Origin: Moorena producens 3L
GTDB taxonomy: Bacteria > Cyanobacteriota > Cyanobacteriia > Cyanobacteriales > Coleofasciculaceae
NCBI RefSeq assembly: GCF_000211815.1
Contig: NZ_GL890828.1
Span: 21,626-85,625 of the forward strand
Length of the DNA stretch: 64,000 nucleotides
Direction of reading: 5' to 3'
The notes below the pieces were generated by a model. The model had not been told where the DNA came from and did not search any database. It saw only the letters and a program-made list of their open reading frames with translations. Below, piece after piece: positions 1 through 7,585 of the stretch. The translations under genes were made by a program, and so were the position numbers. The stretch's first letter is position 1, and each line of letters opens with the position of its first letter.

Positions 1-73
1 AATAAATTCGCCAAGGTCAAGCGCACCTGTTTATTTTGAACTTCTATCAAAGTTGGTATCAAGCAATATTTCA

Positions 74-174
74 GAGACGAAACCTTGAACAGGGTCGCCT
101 TATTACAAAAGAGTTAACCCTTTTATGCATAACCGATTACCCATAAATGCTCCACTGTTCTACGGTAACTTCAA
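74..174. repeat. Structured 101-bp repeat, copy 1
   Basis: It aligns without gaps to 5412-5512, which is also 101 bp. Both start with GAGACGAAACC, share a central TTATTACAAAAGA-type block and CTTTTA, and end with ACGGTAACTTCAA. A flanking stem pairs 87-92 with 155-160 (GAACAG/CTGTTC). The equivalent stem of the other copy has a different sequence but pairs equally well, so the element is probably an RNA or DNA hairpin under selection. The coding strand is not known. Confidence 0.65.
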
Positions 175-544
175 GAGCAAAAACAAATAATTTTAAATAT
201 TATAGGGCTATTTTATAACTATCAAATTCTGGTTTTAGGAGACCGAGATTTTTGTTCGGTTAAATTGGCTCAATGGCTAGATACACAAGGGTTGATTTTT
301 TTTTATACTAAAATAATCGTGATTGAACTAAAAAATTCTGGTTTGTTTTCCTTAAAGAATTGTGGATAAAAACCGGTAATATCTTTATTTATTGAAAATG
401 TAAAAGTTACAAATGCCAAAAAAGTTAAAGGATTTAGTGTCGCCTGTAAATGGAAAAAGAGTTATCGAAAATATGTGACAAAAGAAGGTTGGTTTATCCT
501 AACAAACATGAACAGTAATTGTGAGGCGATTGCTGCCTATAAAA

Positions 545-717
545 AGCGATGCAGAGGTGCGACCCGTGGCGAATTTAATTCGCCTACGGAAAACGCACCA
601 TTACGGTCTTGGGGGTCTCCACGGGGCAAACAGCGGTGCGGACGCAGGTTCCGCACACAGACCCAAAACCATGAGCGACTGCCGTGGTTCCCCCCACTCG
701 CTATTGCATCAAGACAG
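545..717. mobile_element. Modular palindromic element, locus A
   Basis: It begins AGCGATGCAG and ends TGCATCAAGACAG, the outer ends shared with the loci at 24933, 33379, 54623, 57037 and 58451. The left half carries an inserted AGGTGCGACCC...AACGCACC hairpin before the TTACGGTCTTGGGGG part of the left unit. The centre carries a GTGCGGACGC/GTTCCGCAC hairpin, which is also present at 57037. The right half contains CATGAGCGACTGCCGTGG. Short open frames across it are not genes. Confidence 0.65.
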
Positions 718-999
718 GTATGAGAGCTAGGTCGCTTATACAGTCTACTTTTTAGCTCTAATGTCGCCCCCCCAAGATGTCTACAGACCTACTTTTTTTA
801 ACCATAAAATGGTACAACCTTTACATAGCAAGCATTTGAGCCTGTTTCGTCACCCCGTCAGCGATTTTCCCAGATGATTCCGATGAATGTCATGATTTTC
901 GGGATTTTCGGGATTCTCAGCCTGAAGAGTTTCAAAAGCTTTGGTGAACCGAGTTTGGGAAGATTCCTGGCTGGTTGGAGAAGTCGGGAATCTCAACCA

Positions 1000-1429
1000 G
1001 GGTAAACGCCTATAATTTGGTATAAATTGTAACATAAAAAATTTAATTAACTCAATTTTTTTTTAAGTCGAATAAATCGAATCCTAAAGCAGTTTTTTTG
1101 TTCTATTTCAACGAATTTTCCGCTGACTTTGAACAAAAATCACAGGAGCATTTGCTTACGCAACGAGGGAGCATCCCATTTTGGAAACAATATTACCCAA
1201 AGCAACGATATTTCAAGGGTTTCAGCCCCCTAAAAAGAGCTAACGTGCCAAATTGGGATGCTCCCCGCAACGAGAATTTCCAGATCTCTCAAATCCACCA
1301 AGGATAACACGGCAAATAATTGAGCAATGTTTCGGGCTTGTTGACAATCAACCGATCGATTATAGATTTTTGATACTATTGTTTATTTTTTTGATGTAAT
1401 TTTTGATACAAATTTTGAGGCGTTTACCC
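1000..1429. mobile_element. 430-bp inverted-repeat element hosting a MITE
   Basis: It is bounded by inverted repeats GGGTAAACGCCT (1000-1011) and AGGCGTTTACCC (1418-1429), which continue inwards as an imperfect AT-rich inverted repeat of about 40 bp. The 13-mer GGGAATCTCAACC occurs immediately outside both ends (986-998 and 1430-1442), like a target duplication, although 13 bp is long for that. No transposase gene is present inside, so it would be a non-autonomous element. Confidence 0.55.
1167..1265. mobile_element. 99-bp MITE (GGGAGCATCCC family), copy 1
   Basis: The terminal inverted repeats are GGGAGCATCCCATTTT (1167-1182) and AAATTGGGATGCTCCC (1250-1265). It is flanked by a perfect 8-bp direct repeat CGCAACGA (1159-1166 and 1266-1273), the expected target-site duplication. 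No coding capacity. A second copy of this family lies inside the TPR-CHAT gene at 45375-45474. Confidence 0.85.
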
Positions 1430-2175
1430 GGGAATCTCAACCCTAGTTGCGAACGCGCCCCGCTTGACCTACGGTCAATCGCTTTTAGCGTGGCCTACGG
1501 CCAATCGCGCAGCGGCTTGGAGCATCGCATTTCTCTAGTTTTATCTGCCACAGACAAGTGACAGGATCCGCAATTTTAGGCATTTGGGGAAATCTTTGAG
1601 TATTTCATTTAGCGGTTCTCATATTAATGCGGTACACAGGATTTTTTTACCTATTCCCTATGGCGTATTCCCTATGGCGTATTCCCAACCCATGCCAAGT
1701 TACCTGATCCGAAGTTCCTTATGCCCTGTCTTGATGCATCAATAGCTAATTAGGCCATGATAGAGTGTTTGATCAAGGCTCTGATTATTAAAAATATTAA
1801 ATTAGTATTAAAAATATTAAACAACTTTGCCAAAGCGTCCAGCAGTTTTCATAAGATTAAGTTATAATAGAGATATTATAAATAAATACTCATAATTAGA
1901 TCTCAAAAAATAGATCTCAAAAATAGATAGATCTCAAAAAAGTAGATCTCAAAAGAGTAAAATCTGCTCACCGCAGCCCAAACAGTAAAATCAGATACTA
2001 AAATCAGCACCCCGGTTGTGCATAGACGGGGCTTCCAAACATCCCAAGATTTTCTGTGAATCAATTCCTGCCAGTCTGGAACTTTCTTCTATCTAGAGTG
2101 TGGCTAGTTGGGCAACAATAAACTGGGCGGAAATTAGAAGTGAAGGTTAAAAAAACTGGATAGTTGGAGATAACC

Positions 2176-2592
2176 ATGATGGCTATTACTCGTTCGGAAC
2201 ATCTGCCAGATCTAGAAAGTGTGCATCGGGAACTCAACCGCCGACTCACCCATTTCATGAATAGCGGCGAGGGAGGATTTCCAGGGATGACGTTTATGCC
2301 CTATGCAGAGATCGAGGAAACTCCTAAAGCGGTTTACCTGACACTAGAAATTCCAGGCATGGAAGCCAAAGACCTTGATGTTGAACTGACCGAAGACTCT
2401 GTTTGCATCAGTGGCGAGCGCAAGTCAGCAGCTAGGACTAAAGGAATAGGTATGGTACGCTCGGAACTACGCTATGGGAAATTCAAACGGGTTATTCCAA
2501 TACCAGCCAAGATTAACAGAAATCAGGTTGAAGCTGAATATCACAACGGCATGCTGAAACTAACCCTGCCTAAAGGGTTAGTAAACAGCTAG
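2176..2592 (+). CDS. hspA: Small heat shock protein, Hsp20/alpha-crystallin family
   Basis: This is an ATP-independent holdase chaperone that binds unfolding proteins in the cytosol or at membranes. The ATG at 2176 is preceded by GGAG with 6-nt spacing, giving 138 residues; an upstream in-frame TTG at 2164 is less likely. The alpha-crystallin domain runs from about residue 40 to the end (PYAEIEETPKAVYLTLEIPG, and the late NGMLKLTLPK motif, equivalent to A-x-x-x-N-G-x-L). The protein stops directly after LPK with GLVNS, so the usual C-terminal extension with its I-x-I motif is missing. The last five codons lie in a 295-bp repeat (2574-2868) that also occurs at 25903, so the tail was probably lost by insertion. 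The gene stands alone; the neighbouring DUF2470 gene is convergent. Confidence 0.9.
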   Translation: MMAITRSEHLPDLESVHRELNRRLTHFMNSGEGGFPGMTFMPYAEIEETPKAVYLTLEIPGMEAKDLDVELTEDSVCISGERKSAARTKGIGMVRSELRYGKFKRVIPIPAKINRNQVEAEYHNGMLKLTLPKGLVNS

Positions 2593-2868
2593 AGAAAATG
2601 TTGCAGAGTCTACCAAAAACTCTTATTATTTGTTAGACTTAAATTAGGGTAACACCGACAGGGATTATTATGTAACTTAAATTAAAGCCGAAAACCAAGG
2701 GTTTAATAGTTGCGCTGTAATCCCGGTGGAACGAACTTTTTTGACATTTTTATGGCGCTCGCGGGATATTCCTGAGGGCTTTGGGAGATACCCCCTGGAT
2801 GCGATCGCATCTTGCCTTGGCGAGCTAGAGTTTACCTTTGGTAGATTATGGTAGCTAAAAAGTATCGG
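2574..2868. repeat. 295-bp dispersed repeat, copy 1 (overlaps hsp20 3' end)
   Basis: It is about 90% identical by eye to 25903-26199. It starts inside the hsp20 reading frame at AGGGTTAGTAAAC and ends at AAAAAGTATCGG. The inner part can fold, with GCTCGC (about 2757) pairing with GGCGAGC (about 2819). In this copy the loop holds a HIP1 octamer (GCGATCGC), which copy 2 lacks. No obvious terminal inverted repeats and no gene inside. Confidence 0.75.
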
Positions 2869-2910
2869 TAAGCGTAAATCTTCAACCTTTTCAGGGAGTG
2901 AAAGTCAGTG

Positions 2911-2962
2911 ACCTGAGGGGGTGACAACAAGCCTAACAATGGTGCTTGTCACCCCTTCAGGT
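2911..2962 (-). terminator. Strong stem-loop at the end of the DUF2470 gene
   Basis: ACCTGAGGGGGTGACAACAAGC (2911-2932) pairs with GCTTGTCACCCCTTCAGGT (2944-2962) with small bulges. It overlaps the stop codon of the minus-strand gene and could also stop transcription from hsp20. There is no clear T-run, so a classic Rho-independent mechanism is uncertain. Confidence 0.55.
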
Positions 2963-3245
2963 TGCTTATTGACTGCCTTGCCTGTTTGATCATGTCAATT
3001 AAGGTGTAGTGAGCATCTTCAGAATCTTTAAGTACATGATCAAACGTAATGCGCACAGTGGAAGACTCCCCCTTAACTTTTGTGATGATCGTCATGCCTT
3101 GAGCATCAATGGAAACCATTTCTGCTTCTTCTGTATCAGGGGAATTACCGAAAGTCTGAGCATACAGTGCCACAGCATCAGCATGATCATCGTTCATGTG
3201 CTTACAAATGCGATCGCTTACCTCAGGAGACAATGGGTCAGACAT
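2949..3245 (-). CDS. DUF2470 domain protein (HugZ C-terminal-like)
   Basis: A protein of 98 residues from the ATG at 3245 (MSDPLSPEVSDRICKHMNDD). An upstream in-frame start at 3290 would add a 15-residue hydrophobic leader with no homology support. DUF2470 is the small domain found at the end of HugZ-type heme-degrading or pyridoxamine-phosphate-oxidase-fold proteins, and alone in cyanobacteria and plastids, where it has been linked to heme or tetrapyrrole binding. HMNDDHADAV is the typical motif and contributes the conserved histidines. The start has no strong ribosome-binding site. A heme oxygenase (59134) lies elsewhere in the window, but the two are too far apart to infer coupling. Confidence 0.75.
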   Translation of the reverse strand: MSDPLSPEVSDRICKHMNDDHADAVALYAQTFGNSPDTEEAEMVSIDAQGMTIITKVKGESSTVRITFDHVLKDSEDAHYTLIDMIKQARQSISNLKG

Positions 3246-4077
3246 GATTAACTGAACAAGTATAGTGATCAAAACAAGTATCTTTATCAAGATATCAGGT
3301 TTCCCTTCTCAAAACAGTCAGGAATTACCCAGCTGAAACGAAAAATTAAGGTTTTAGGCAATAGGTAACCGCCAACGGCGAACGGGGATATCAGAATTAC
3401 AGACCTTTGACAGGTCTGGGTGGATATACTGTCTATGGGGAACTCCTGATTTCCTTATTAGCAGTTGACTAGCTTGGAGGATAGAATTCATAGGCACAGC
3501 GGTAATTCCAACCTGTGTAAAATTCCGAGGGTGCCTGTTTCAGCATCAAGTTAGCTGATCTGATGGGTGTTTTCTGATATATTCATTATTAGGTATGAGC
3601 ATTTCCTCTGATTCAAGAAGGTATGTTAAATAGTAATCCCTAAGGTCAAGAGCTACCGGGATATCGGGTGTACTCAGCTAAATCGTCAGGGTTAGATTAT
3701 CAGGGTAGACGACTCAGTTAAACACCTTTACACTAAAAGCTTGATAAATACTTATGAAGATACTGTGACGGTATATCAATTGGCTGCTATCAGCATAATT
3801 CATATCATTCTCAGTGATATCTAAATAGTGGTGCTTACCCTAGTTTACGAAGGTAAAACTTGCTGGGTGTCCCAGAAGTATATTTAGGGCTTGTGATCTA
3901 GAACACATCTAAAAGACGATCTAGATCTCCAGACAGGCGTGCTATCTATCATCCTACTGGTGTGACTTTTGTAAGCGTATTTATGGGAGTTTGATCACTT
4001 CCAATACCTAGGAATTAGTGGTCAAATAGAAAGCAGTCACTACCCACTTCGAGTGAGTAGAAACAGGGAGGGTTGTC
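3246..4077. other. Long gene-free leader upstream of hetZ
   Basis: About 830 bp without a supportable gene. ACCTTTGACAGGT near 3401 is a small dyad. I see no clear HetR-type palindrome like the one known upstream of Anabaena hetZ. The length suggests a complex promoter region for the downstream gene, but no element can be named with confidence. Confidence 0.5.
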
Positions 4078-5268
4078 ATGCAAACTTTAAAACAGGGATC
4101 CAAGGAGTGCAATGTCATGGCAAAGTTGGCGGACAAACTGGAAAGAGAATGGCAGTCCCGCTTGTTGAGTGACTGTCCAAACCAAAATCCAGCCATCAGC
4201 TCCAGTATTGTACAGTGGTTAATTGGAGAAGATAAAGAGGGGTTTGACACTCTCACTCAGAGCAAACTGGCAATCGCTGTCCAAGCCATGGAGTATCGTT
4301 ACAGAATTTTGCAACAGCGTTACTTGGGGGTGCCACCAGAACGTTCCTATCGCAATTTGACCACCCGCTTAGCCAGTCTAGTTACCTTACGCAATAAAAT
4401 CCGCACTTGGGTGTCCCTAAGTCGCGATCGCCAAAGGGCTGTGGTGGATGTTCTCCAAGAAGTGATTCAGGAATTATTAAATAGCGATCGCTATATCCAA
4501 AAGCAAATTGCCTGGATTAGACAATGTACCTTCGAAGAACCGCTGCGCAATGCTTTATTATTAACTACTCTTGAAGAGTATTGTCTGCGCCCGATTCGCA
4601 ACCAGCCCTTAGTTGTCTATCGGTTTGTCAACTTTCTGCGTCGGTCTCAACGTGGCGGGATGACCCATGTGCCGGAAGGAGACATGGTACGTTTAGTGTC
4701 AGAGTCAATCAATCCGGAAGGGGAAACCGATGCCCCAGTGAGTCTATTGGATAACCAAGCCATTACTAATTATCAACATAAGCAGGCTTGGGAAGAGAAA
4801 CAAAGCCTAAGGATGTCCGTATCTAAGGAATTTGAGGCTTACTTAGAGAAAAACTTAGGGTCTGAGGCGGCCCTTTGGCTGCGACTTTACTTGCAAGGTC
4901 AATCTCAAGAGGCGATCGCTCGTCGCCTAAATTGGCCGATCAAGAAGGTCTATCGTCTACGGGAAAAAATTAGTTACCATGCCATTCGTGTCTTTTCCAT
5001 CAATGGGGTAAAAGGCAAACCAGACTTAGTAGCAAGTTGGCTGGAAACATCCTATACTGAGCACAGTTTTGGACTAACCCCAAGGCAATGGCAAGAATAT
5101 CAGCAAAAACTGACCCCTGAGCAACAGCAGTTGCTGGATAAGTTGAAAGCTGGTCATACCTTCGAAGCGATCGCTAACGATCTTAACTGGAGAAGTAACC
5201 AGGTGATGGGTGAATGGAACAAACTCTATCTAGCAGCTCAAGCCCTGCGCAGTGCTTCGGCAAGTTGA
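4078..5268 (+). CDS. hetZ: HetZ-family regulator
   Basis: A protein of 396 residues, the usual HetZ length. The ATG is preceded by AGGGAGG at good spacing. Residues 15-60 (AKLADKLEREWQSRLLSDCP and the following WLIGEDKEGF block), the YRYRILQQRYLGV block, and the late helix-turn-helix-like segments GQSQEAIARRLNWPIKKVYR and TFEAIANDLNWRSNQVMGEW match my recollection of HetZ proteins. In Anabaena HetZ is a DNA-associated regulator acting with HetR early in heterocyst commitment. Orthologues are also kept in filamentous strains that make no heterocysts, so the gene does not prove heterocyst formation. Single gene with a long leader. No accompanying patU or hetP is visible in the window. Confidence 0.8.
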   Translation: MQTLKQGSKECNVMAKLADKLEREWQSRLLSDCPNQNPAISSSIVQWLIGEDKEGFDTLTQSKLAIAVQAMEYRYRILQQRYLGVPPERSYRNLTTRLASLVTLRNKIRTWVSLSRDRQRAVVDVLQEVIQELLNSDRYIQKQIAWIRQCTFEEPLRNALLLTTLEEYCLRPIRNQPLVVYRFVNFLRRSQRGGMTHVPEGDMVRLVSESINPEGETDAPVSLLDNQAITNYQHKQAWEEKQSLRMSVSKEFEAYLEKNLGSEAALWLRLYLQGQSQEAIARRLNWPIKKVYRLREKISYHAIRVFSINGVKGKPDLVASWLETSYTEHSFGLTPRQWQEYQQKLTPEQQQLLDKLKAGHTFEAIANDLNWRSNQVMGEWNKLYLAAQALRSASAS

Positions 5269-5411
5269 GGTTTGAATTTTATTATCCAATAAATCGCGCT
5301 AATTTATAAATAAGTGATAGGTATTAATTAGTATAGCTACAAGGAGCTACAGCCAAAAAACACTAATTTACTGTCATCAAAAAAAATGGGTCTGAAACCC
5401 CGTCCTTCTAG

Positions 5412-5512
5412 GAGACGAAACCTTAGGGAGTGGAGCCTTATTACAAAAGACTTAACCCTTTTACCCATAGCAGACTAACCATAAAGGCTCAACTCCCTTA
5501 CGGTAACTTCAA
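5412..5512. repeat. Structured 101-bp repeat, copy 2
   Basis: It has the same length as 74-174 and aligns without gaps. Here 5425-5439 pairs with 5484-5498 (AGGGAGTGGAGCCTT with AAGGCTCAACTCCCT, one mismatch). Upstream on the plus strand is CCCCGTCCTTCTAGGAGACG. Read on the minus strand, this becomes a GTCTCCTAGAAGGACGGGG-type end, which resembles right ends and guide-RNA scaffolds of IS200/IS605 elements. Confidence 0.65.
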
Positions 5513-5534
5513 CGGACGGCTTTGTGCTATAATA

Positions 5535-5897
5535 GCAGAAGACGCAATGACCCGAAAAGGAAGGGTGAAACTCCCAGCAGTGGGACGCCTTGGTTAAATG
5601 GTAGTTACTCGAAATGGGGACTCGGTCTAAGACTCCAATTCCAGCCCAATGCCACGCAAGAGGCGCGACCCCGTAATTTAATTCGCCTAGGAGGCGTGCG
5701 CCTGAGTCTTTTTGGAAAGCGAATCAAAGTACTTAAAAAAAAAGTAGACTCAATGACATTTCTGTCGGAGAGAGTAGAGGCAATTGGCACCGCCAATTGG
5801 ACTATCAACCCCATGTTGGTAGTTGTTACGAGCAATGCCCCAAAAGGGTACCTCCGCGCTTTGAATCCTCGCGCCTTTAGGCCGGGGAGTGTCAAAC
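5535..5897 (+). mobile_element. IS200/IS605-like right-end remnant
   Basis: The segment ends with GAATCCTCGCGCCTTTAGGC (from 5863) followed by CGGGGAGTGTCAA. That is a short GC hairpin followed by a GTGTCAA-type end, as seen at the right ends of cyanobacterial IS200/IS605 (TnpB) elements, where the omega RNA also terminates. No tnpA or tnpB gene is left; the 149-codon open frame across it has no recognisable protein features. It lies next to the structured repeat 5412-5512, so two ends or two nested remnants may abut here. Confidence 0.5.
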
Positions 5898-5998
5898 TAA
5901 TTTACTGCAATAGGGTATGGAAACCAATTGAGACGATTGTCCATGCCCTATTTTTTTTACTCCTCACCTGACAAGGGCTAATGCCACCACACTAGTTA

Positions 5999-6463
5999 TC
6001 ACTTTTTAGCTATAAACTGACCTTTAAGGGATTGAATCTCCCCTGATAATTCTTGGCGTGTTTCGACTTTGAGTAGATAACGAGCTACAAACCAGATAGT
6101 ATAGCCAATACCCACTAATTCAAACAACGGTGCCATCAGGGGAATATCGTTAATTGCATCCAGCACCGCCAAAGTGATCTTAACAGTCATGAACCCAGCG
6201 AGCAAAAGACCAATGGTAAGCAAGGGTTTTTGGTAATTGCTAACAAATCCGCCGATATATTCCGGCAATTGTGACAAAATGTCTGTAAGAGTTTGCAACC
6301 ATTCCTGCCACGGTTGGGTGAGTTCTGGCTCAGGAGCAGTGAGTTTGGCTATAGCACCAGGTTGATCAACTTTGAGGTCTACTTTCAGCTGTTTTTCATC
6401 CTCAAGGGTAGTTTCATTGGTGCTGCTTTGAGTATATGCAGATGCTTGGGGATTTGACGTCAT
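5999..6463 (-). CDS. CAAD-domain membrane protein (CURT1-like)
   Basis: A protein of 154 residues; the ATG has GGAGG just upstream. The N-terminal 60 residues are polar and probably disordered. They are followed by an amphipathic helix (PWQEWLQTLTDILSQLPEYI), two transmembrane helices (about 80-102 and 110-128) and a charged C-terminal helix (VETRQELSGEIQSLKGQFIA). This is the CAAD layout: the domain appended to some cyanobacterial aminoacyl-tRNA synthetases and, as free CURT1, shaping thylakoid membrane curvature. As a stand-alone protein it is most likely the CURT1-type thylakoid form. Single gene, divergent from rpe. Confidence 0.8.
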   Translation of the reverse strand: MTSNPQASAYTQSSTNETTLEDEKQLKVDLKVDQPGAIAKLTAPEPELTQPWQEWLQTLTDILSQLPEYIGGFVSNYQKPLLTIGLLLAGFMTVKITLAVLDAINDIPLMAPLFELVGIGYTIWFVARYLLKVETRQELSGEIQSLKGQFIAKK

Positions 6464-6736
6464 ATTTCCTCCAAAATTCTATTAAAGCAGGATATTCTAT
6501 CGTTTGAGTAAGGCAGCTGCATAAGAGTACAGACTGACTAACTGTTGCCCATGTTATCAAAAGTTTCATAATGACCTGCTAGAGGTAAGCATCCGTAGGT
6601 ATGGGGTGATTTATAGCCAACTGGTCACCATCCCACTGGTCCCCAAATAGCTCAGCAGCACAACAACTGGTTAGGGAAAATCTAAAGATTTTGTTAAAAT
6701 ACTGAAAAATAAGCTTCCAGGAGAACACCTCCAATC

Positions 6737-7444
6737 ATGAGCAACACCCTATCCCAAAAGCAAGTTGTTATTTCCCCTTCTATCCTGTCAGCTGATTTTA
6801 GCCGACTGGGAGAAGAAATTAAGGCTGTGGATGCCGCAGGCGCTGATTGGATTCATGTTGATGTCATGGATGGTAGATTTGTCCCTAACATCACCATTGG
6901 TCCTCTAGTTGTTAAAGCCATTCGCCCGATTACCCAAAAGCCACTGGATGTCCACTTGATGATTGTGGAACCAGAAAAGTATGTCGCAGACTTTGCTGAG
7001 GCAGGGGCTGATATTATATCTGTTCATGCTGAACACAATGCTTCACCCCATCTGCACCGCACTCTGTGTCAGATTAGAGAATTGGGTAAGCAAGCAGGTG
7101 TTGTACTTAACCCCTCCTCATCCTTGGATTTAATTGAGTACGTCCTAGAAGTCTGTGATTTGATCCTGATTATGAGCGTCAATCCTGGCTTTGGTGGTCA
7201 AAGCTTTATTACTGAAGTTGTGCCAAAAATCCGCAAACTCCGTCAGATGTGTGATGAGCGCGGTCTTTCTCCTTGGATTGAAGTTGATGGTGGACTCAAG
7301 GTTAACAATACCTGGCAAGTGCTAGAAGCTGGAGCGAATGCGATTGTGGCTGGCTCCGCTGTATTCAAGGCACCAGATTACGCAGAGGCAATTAGCGGTA
7401 TTCGTAACAGCAAGCGTCCTGAACCCGAATTAGTAACTGCTTAA
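6737..7444 (+). CDS. rpe: Ribulose-phosphate 3-epimerase
   Basis: It interconverts ribulose 5-phosphate and xylulose 5-phosphate in the Calvin cycle and pentose phosphate pathway. At 235 residues it is the normal length of a TIM-barrel epimerase. Visible motifs are ISPSILSADFSRLGEE at the N-terminus, HVDVMDGRFVPNI with the metal-binding His and catalytic Asp, HLMI, MSVNPGFGGQ (phosphate loop) and EVDGGL with the second catalytic Asp. AGGAG lies about 13 nt before the ATG. Upstream 6464-6736 contains no gene and should hold the promoters of rpe and of the divergent CAAD gene. Confidence 0.97.
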   Translation: MSNTLSQKQVVISPSILSADFSRLGEEIKAVDAAGADWIHVDVMDGRFVPNITIGPLVVKAIRPITQKPLDVHLMIVEPEKYVADFAEAGADIISVHAEHNASPHLHRTLCQIRELGKQAGVVLNPSSSLDLIEYVLEVCDLILIMSVNPGFGGQSFITEVVPKIRKLRQMCDERGLSPWIEVDGGLKVNNTWQVLEAGANAIVAGSAVFKAPDYAEAISGIRNSKRPEPELVTA

Positions 7445-7483
7445 TCAGAAGCATCCCAATTAGGGCAATCTTAACCAAAGGTC

Positions 7484-7509
7484 GAGGGGGCTCATTCTGA
7501 GCAGCCCTC
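7484..7509 (+). terminator. Stem-loop downstream of rpe
   Basis: GAGGGGGCTCA pairs with the following TGAGCAGCCCTC across a very small loop, 40 nt after the rpe stop. Only two Ts follow directly. It also lies downstream of the convergent GHL10 gene. Confidence 0.5.
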
Positions 7510-7585
7510 TTCCGACACCCGAGCTCCCTACTCCCTACTCCCGCGCAACCCTAAGGTCATAAGTACCTAAGTTAATTGACAACTA

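Larger units (their letters stand above)
1..2175. other. Gene-free, repeat-built region
   Basis: I find no convincing gene here. Open frames of 60-80 codons exist but are translations of repeats. The region holds a structured 101-bp repeat (74-174), a modular palindromic element (545-717), a 430-bp inverted-repeat element (1000-1429) with a 99-bp MITE inside it (1167-1265), and short GC-rich palindromes near 1450-1540 of the type that recurs elsewhere (for example 21480-21560). Positions 1-30 end in a partial copy of the AGGTGCG/CGCACCT hairpin family. From 1780 to 1960 the sequence is AT-rich with short direct repeats of an AGATCTCAAAAA-like unit. Confidence 0.7.

Noticed and set aside
4078..5268. 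hetZ as evidence of heterocyst formation
   Set aside because: HetZ relatives occur in non-heterocystous filamentous cyanobacteria, and no other heterocyst gene is in the window.
5522..5971. A 149-codon open frame
   Set aside because: It crosses the IS200/IS605-like right end with its hairpin; composition is unlike a protein and no family motif is seen.
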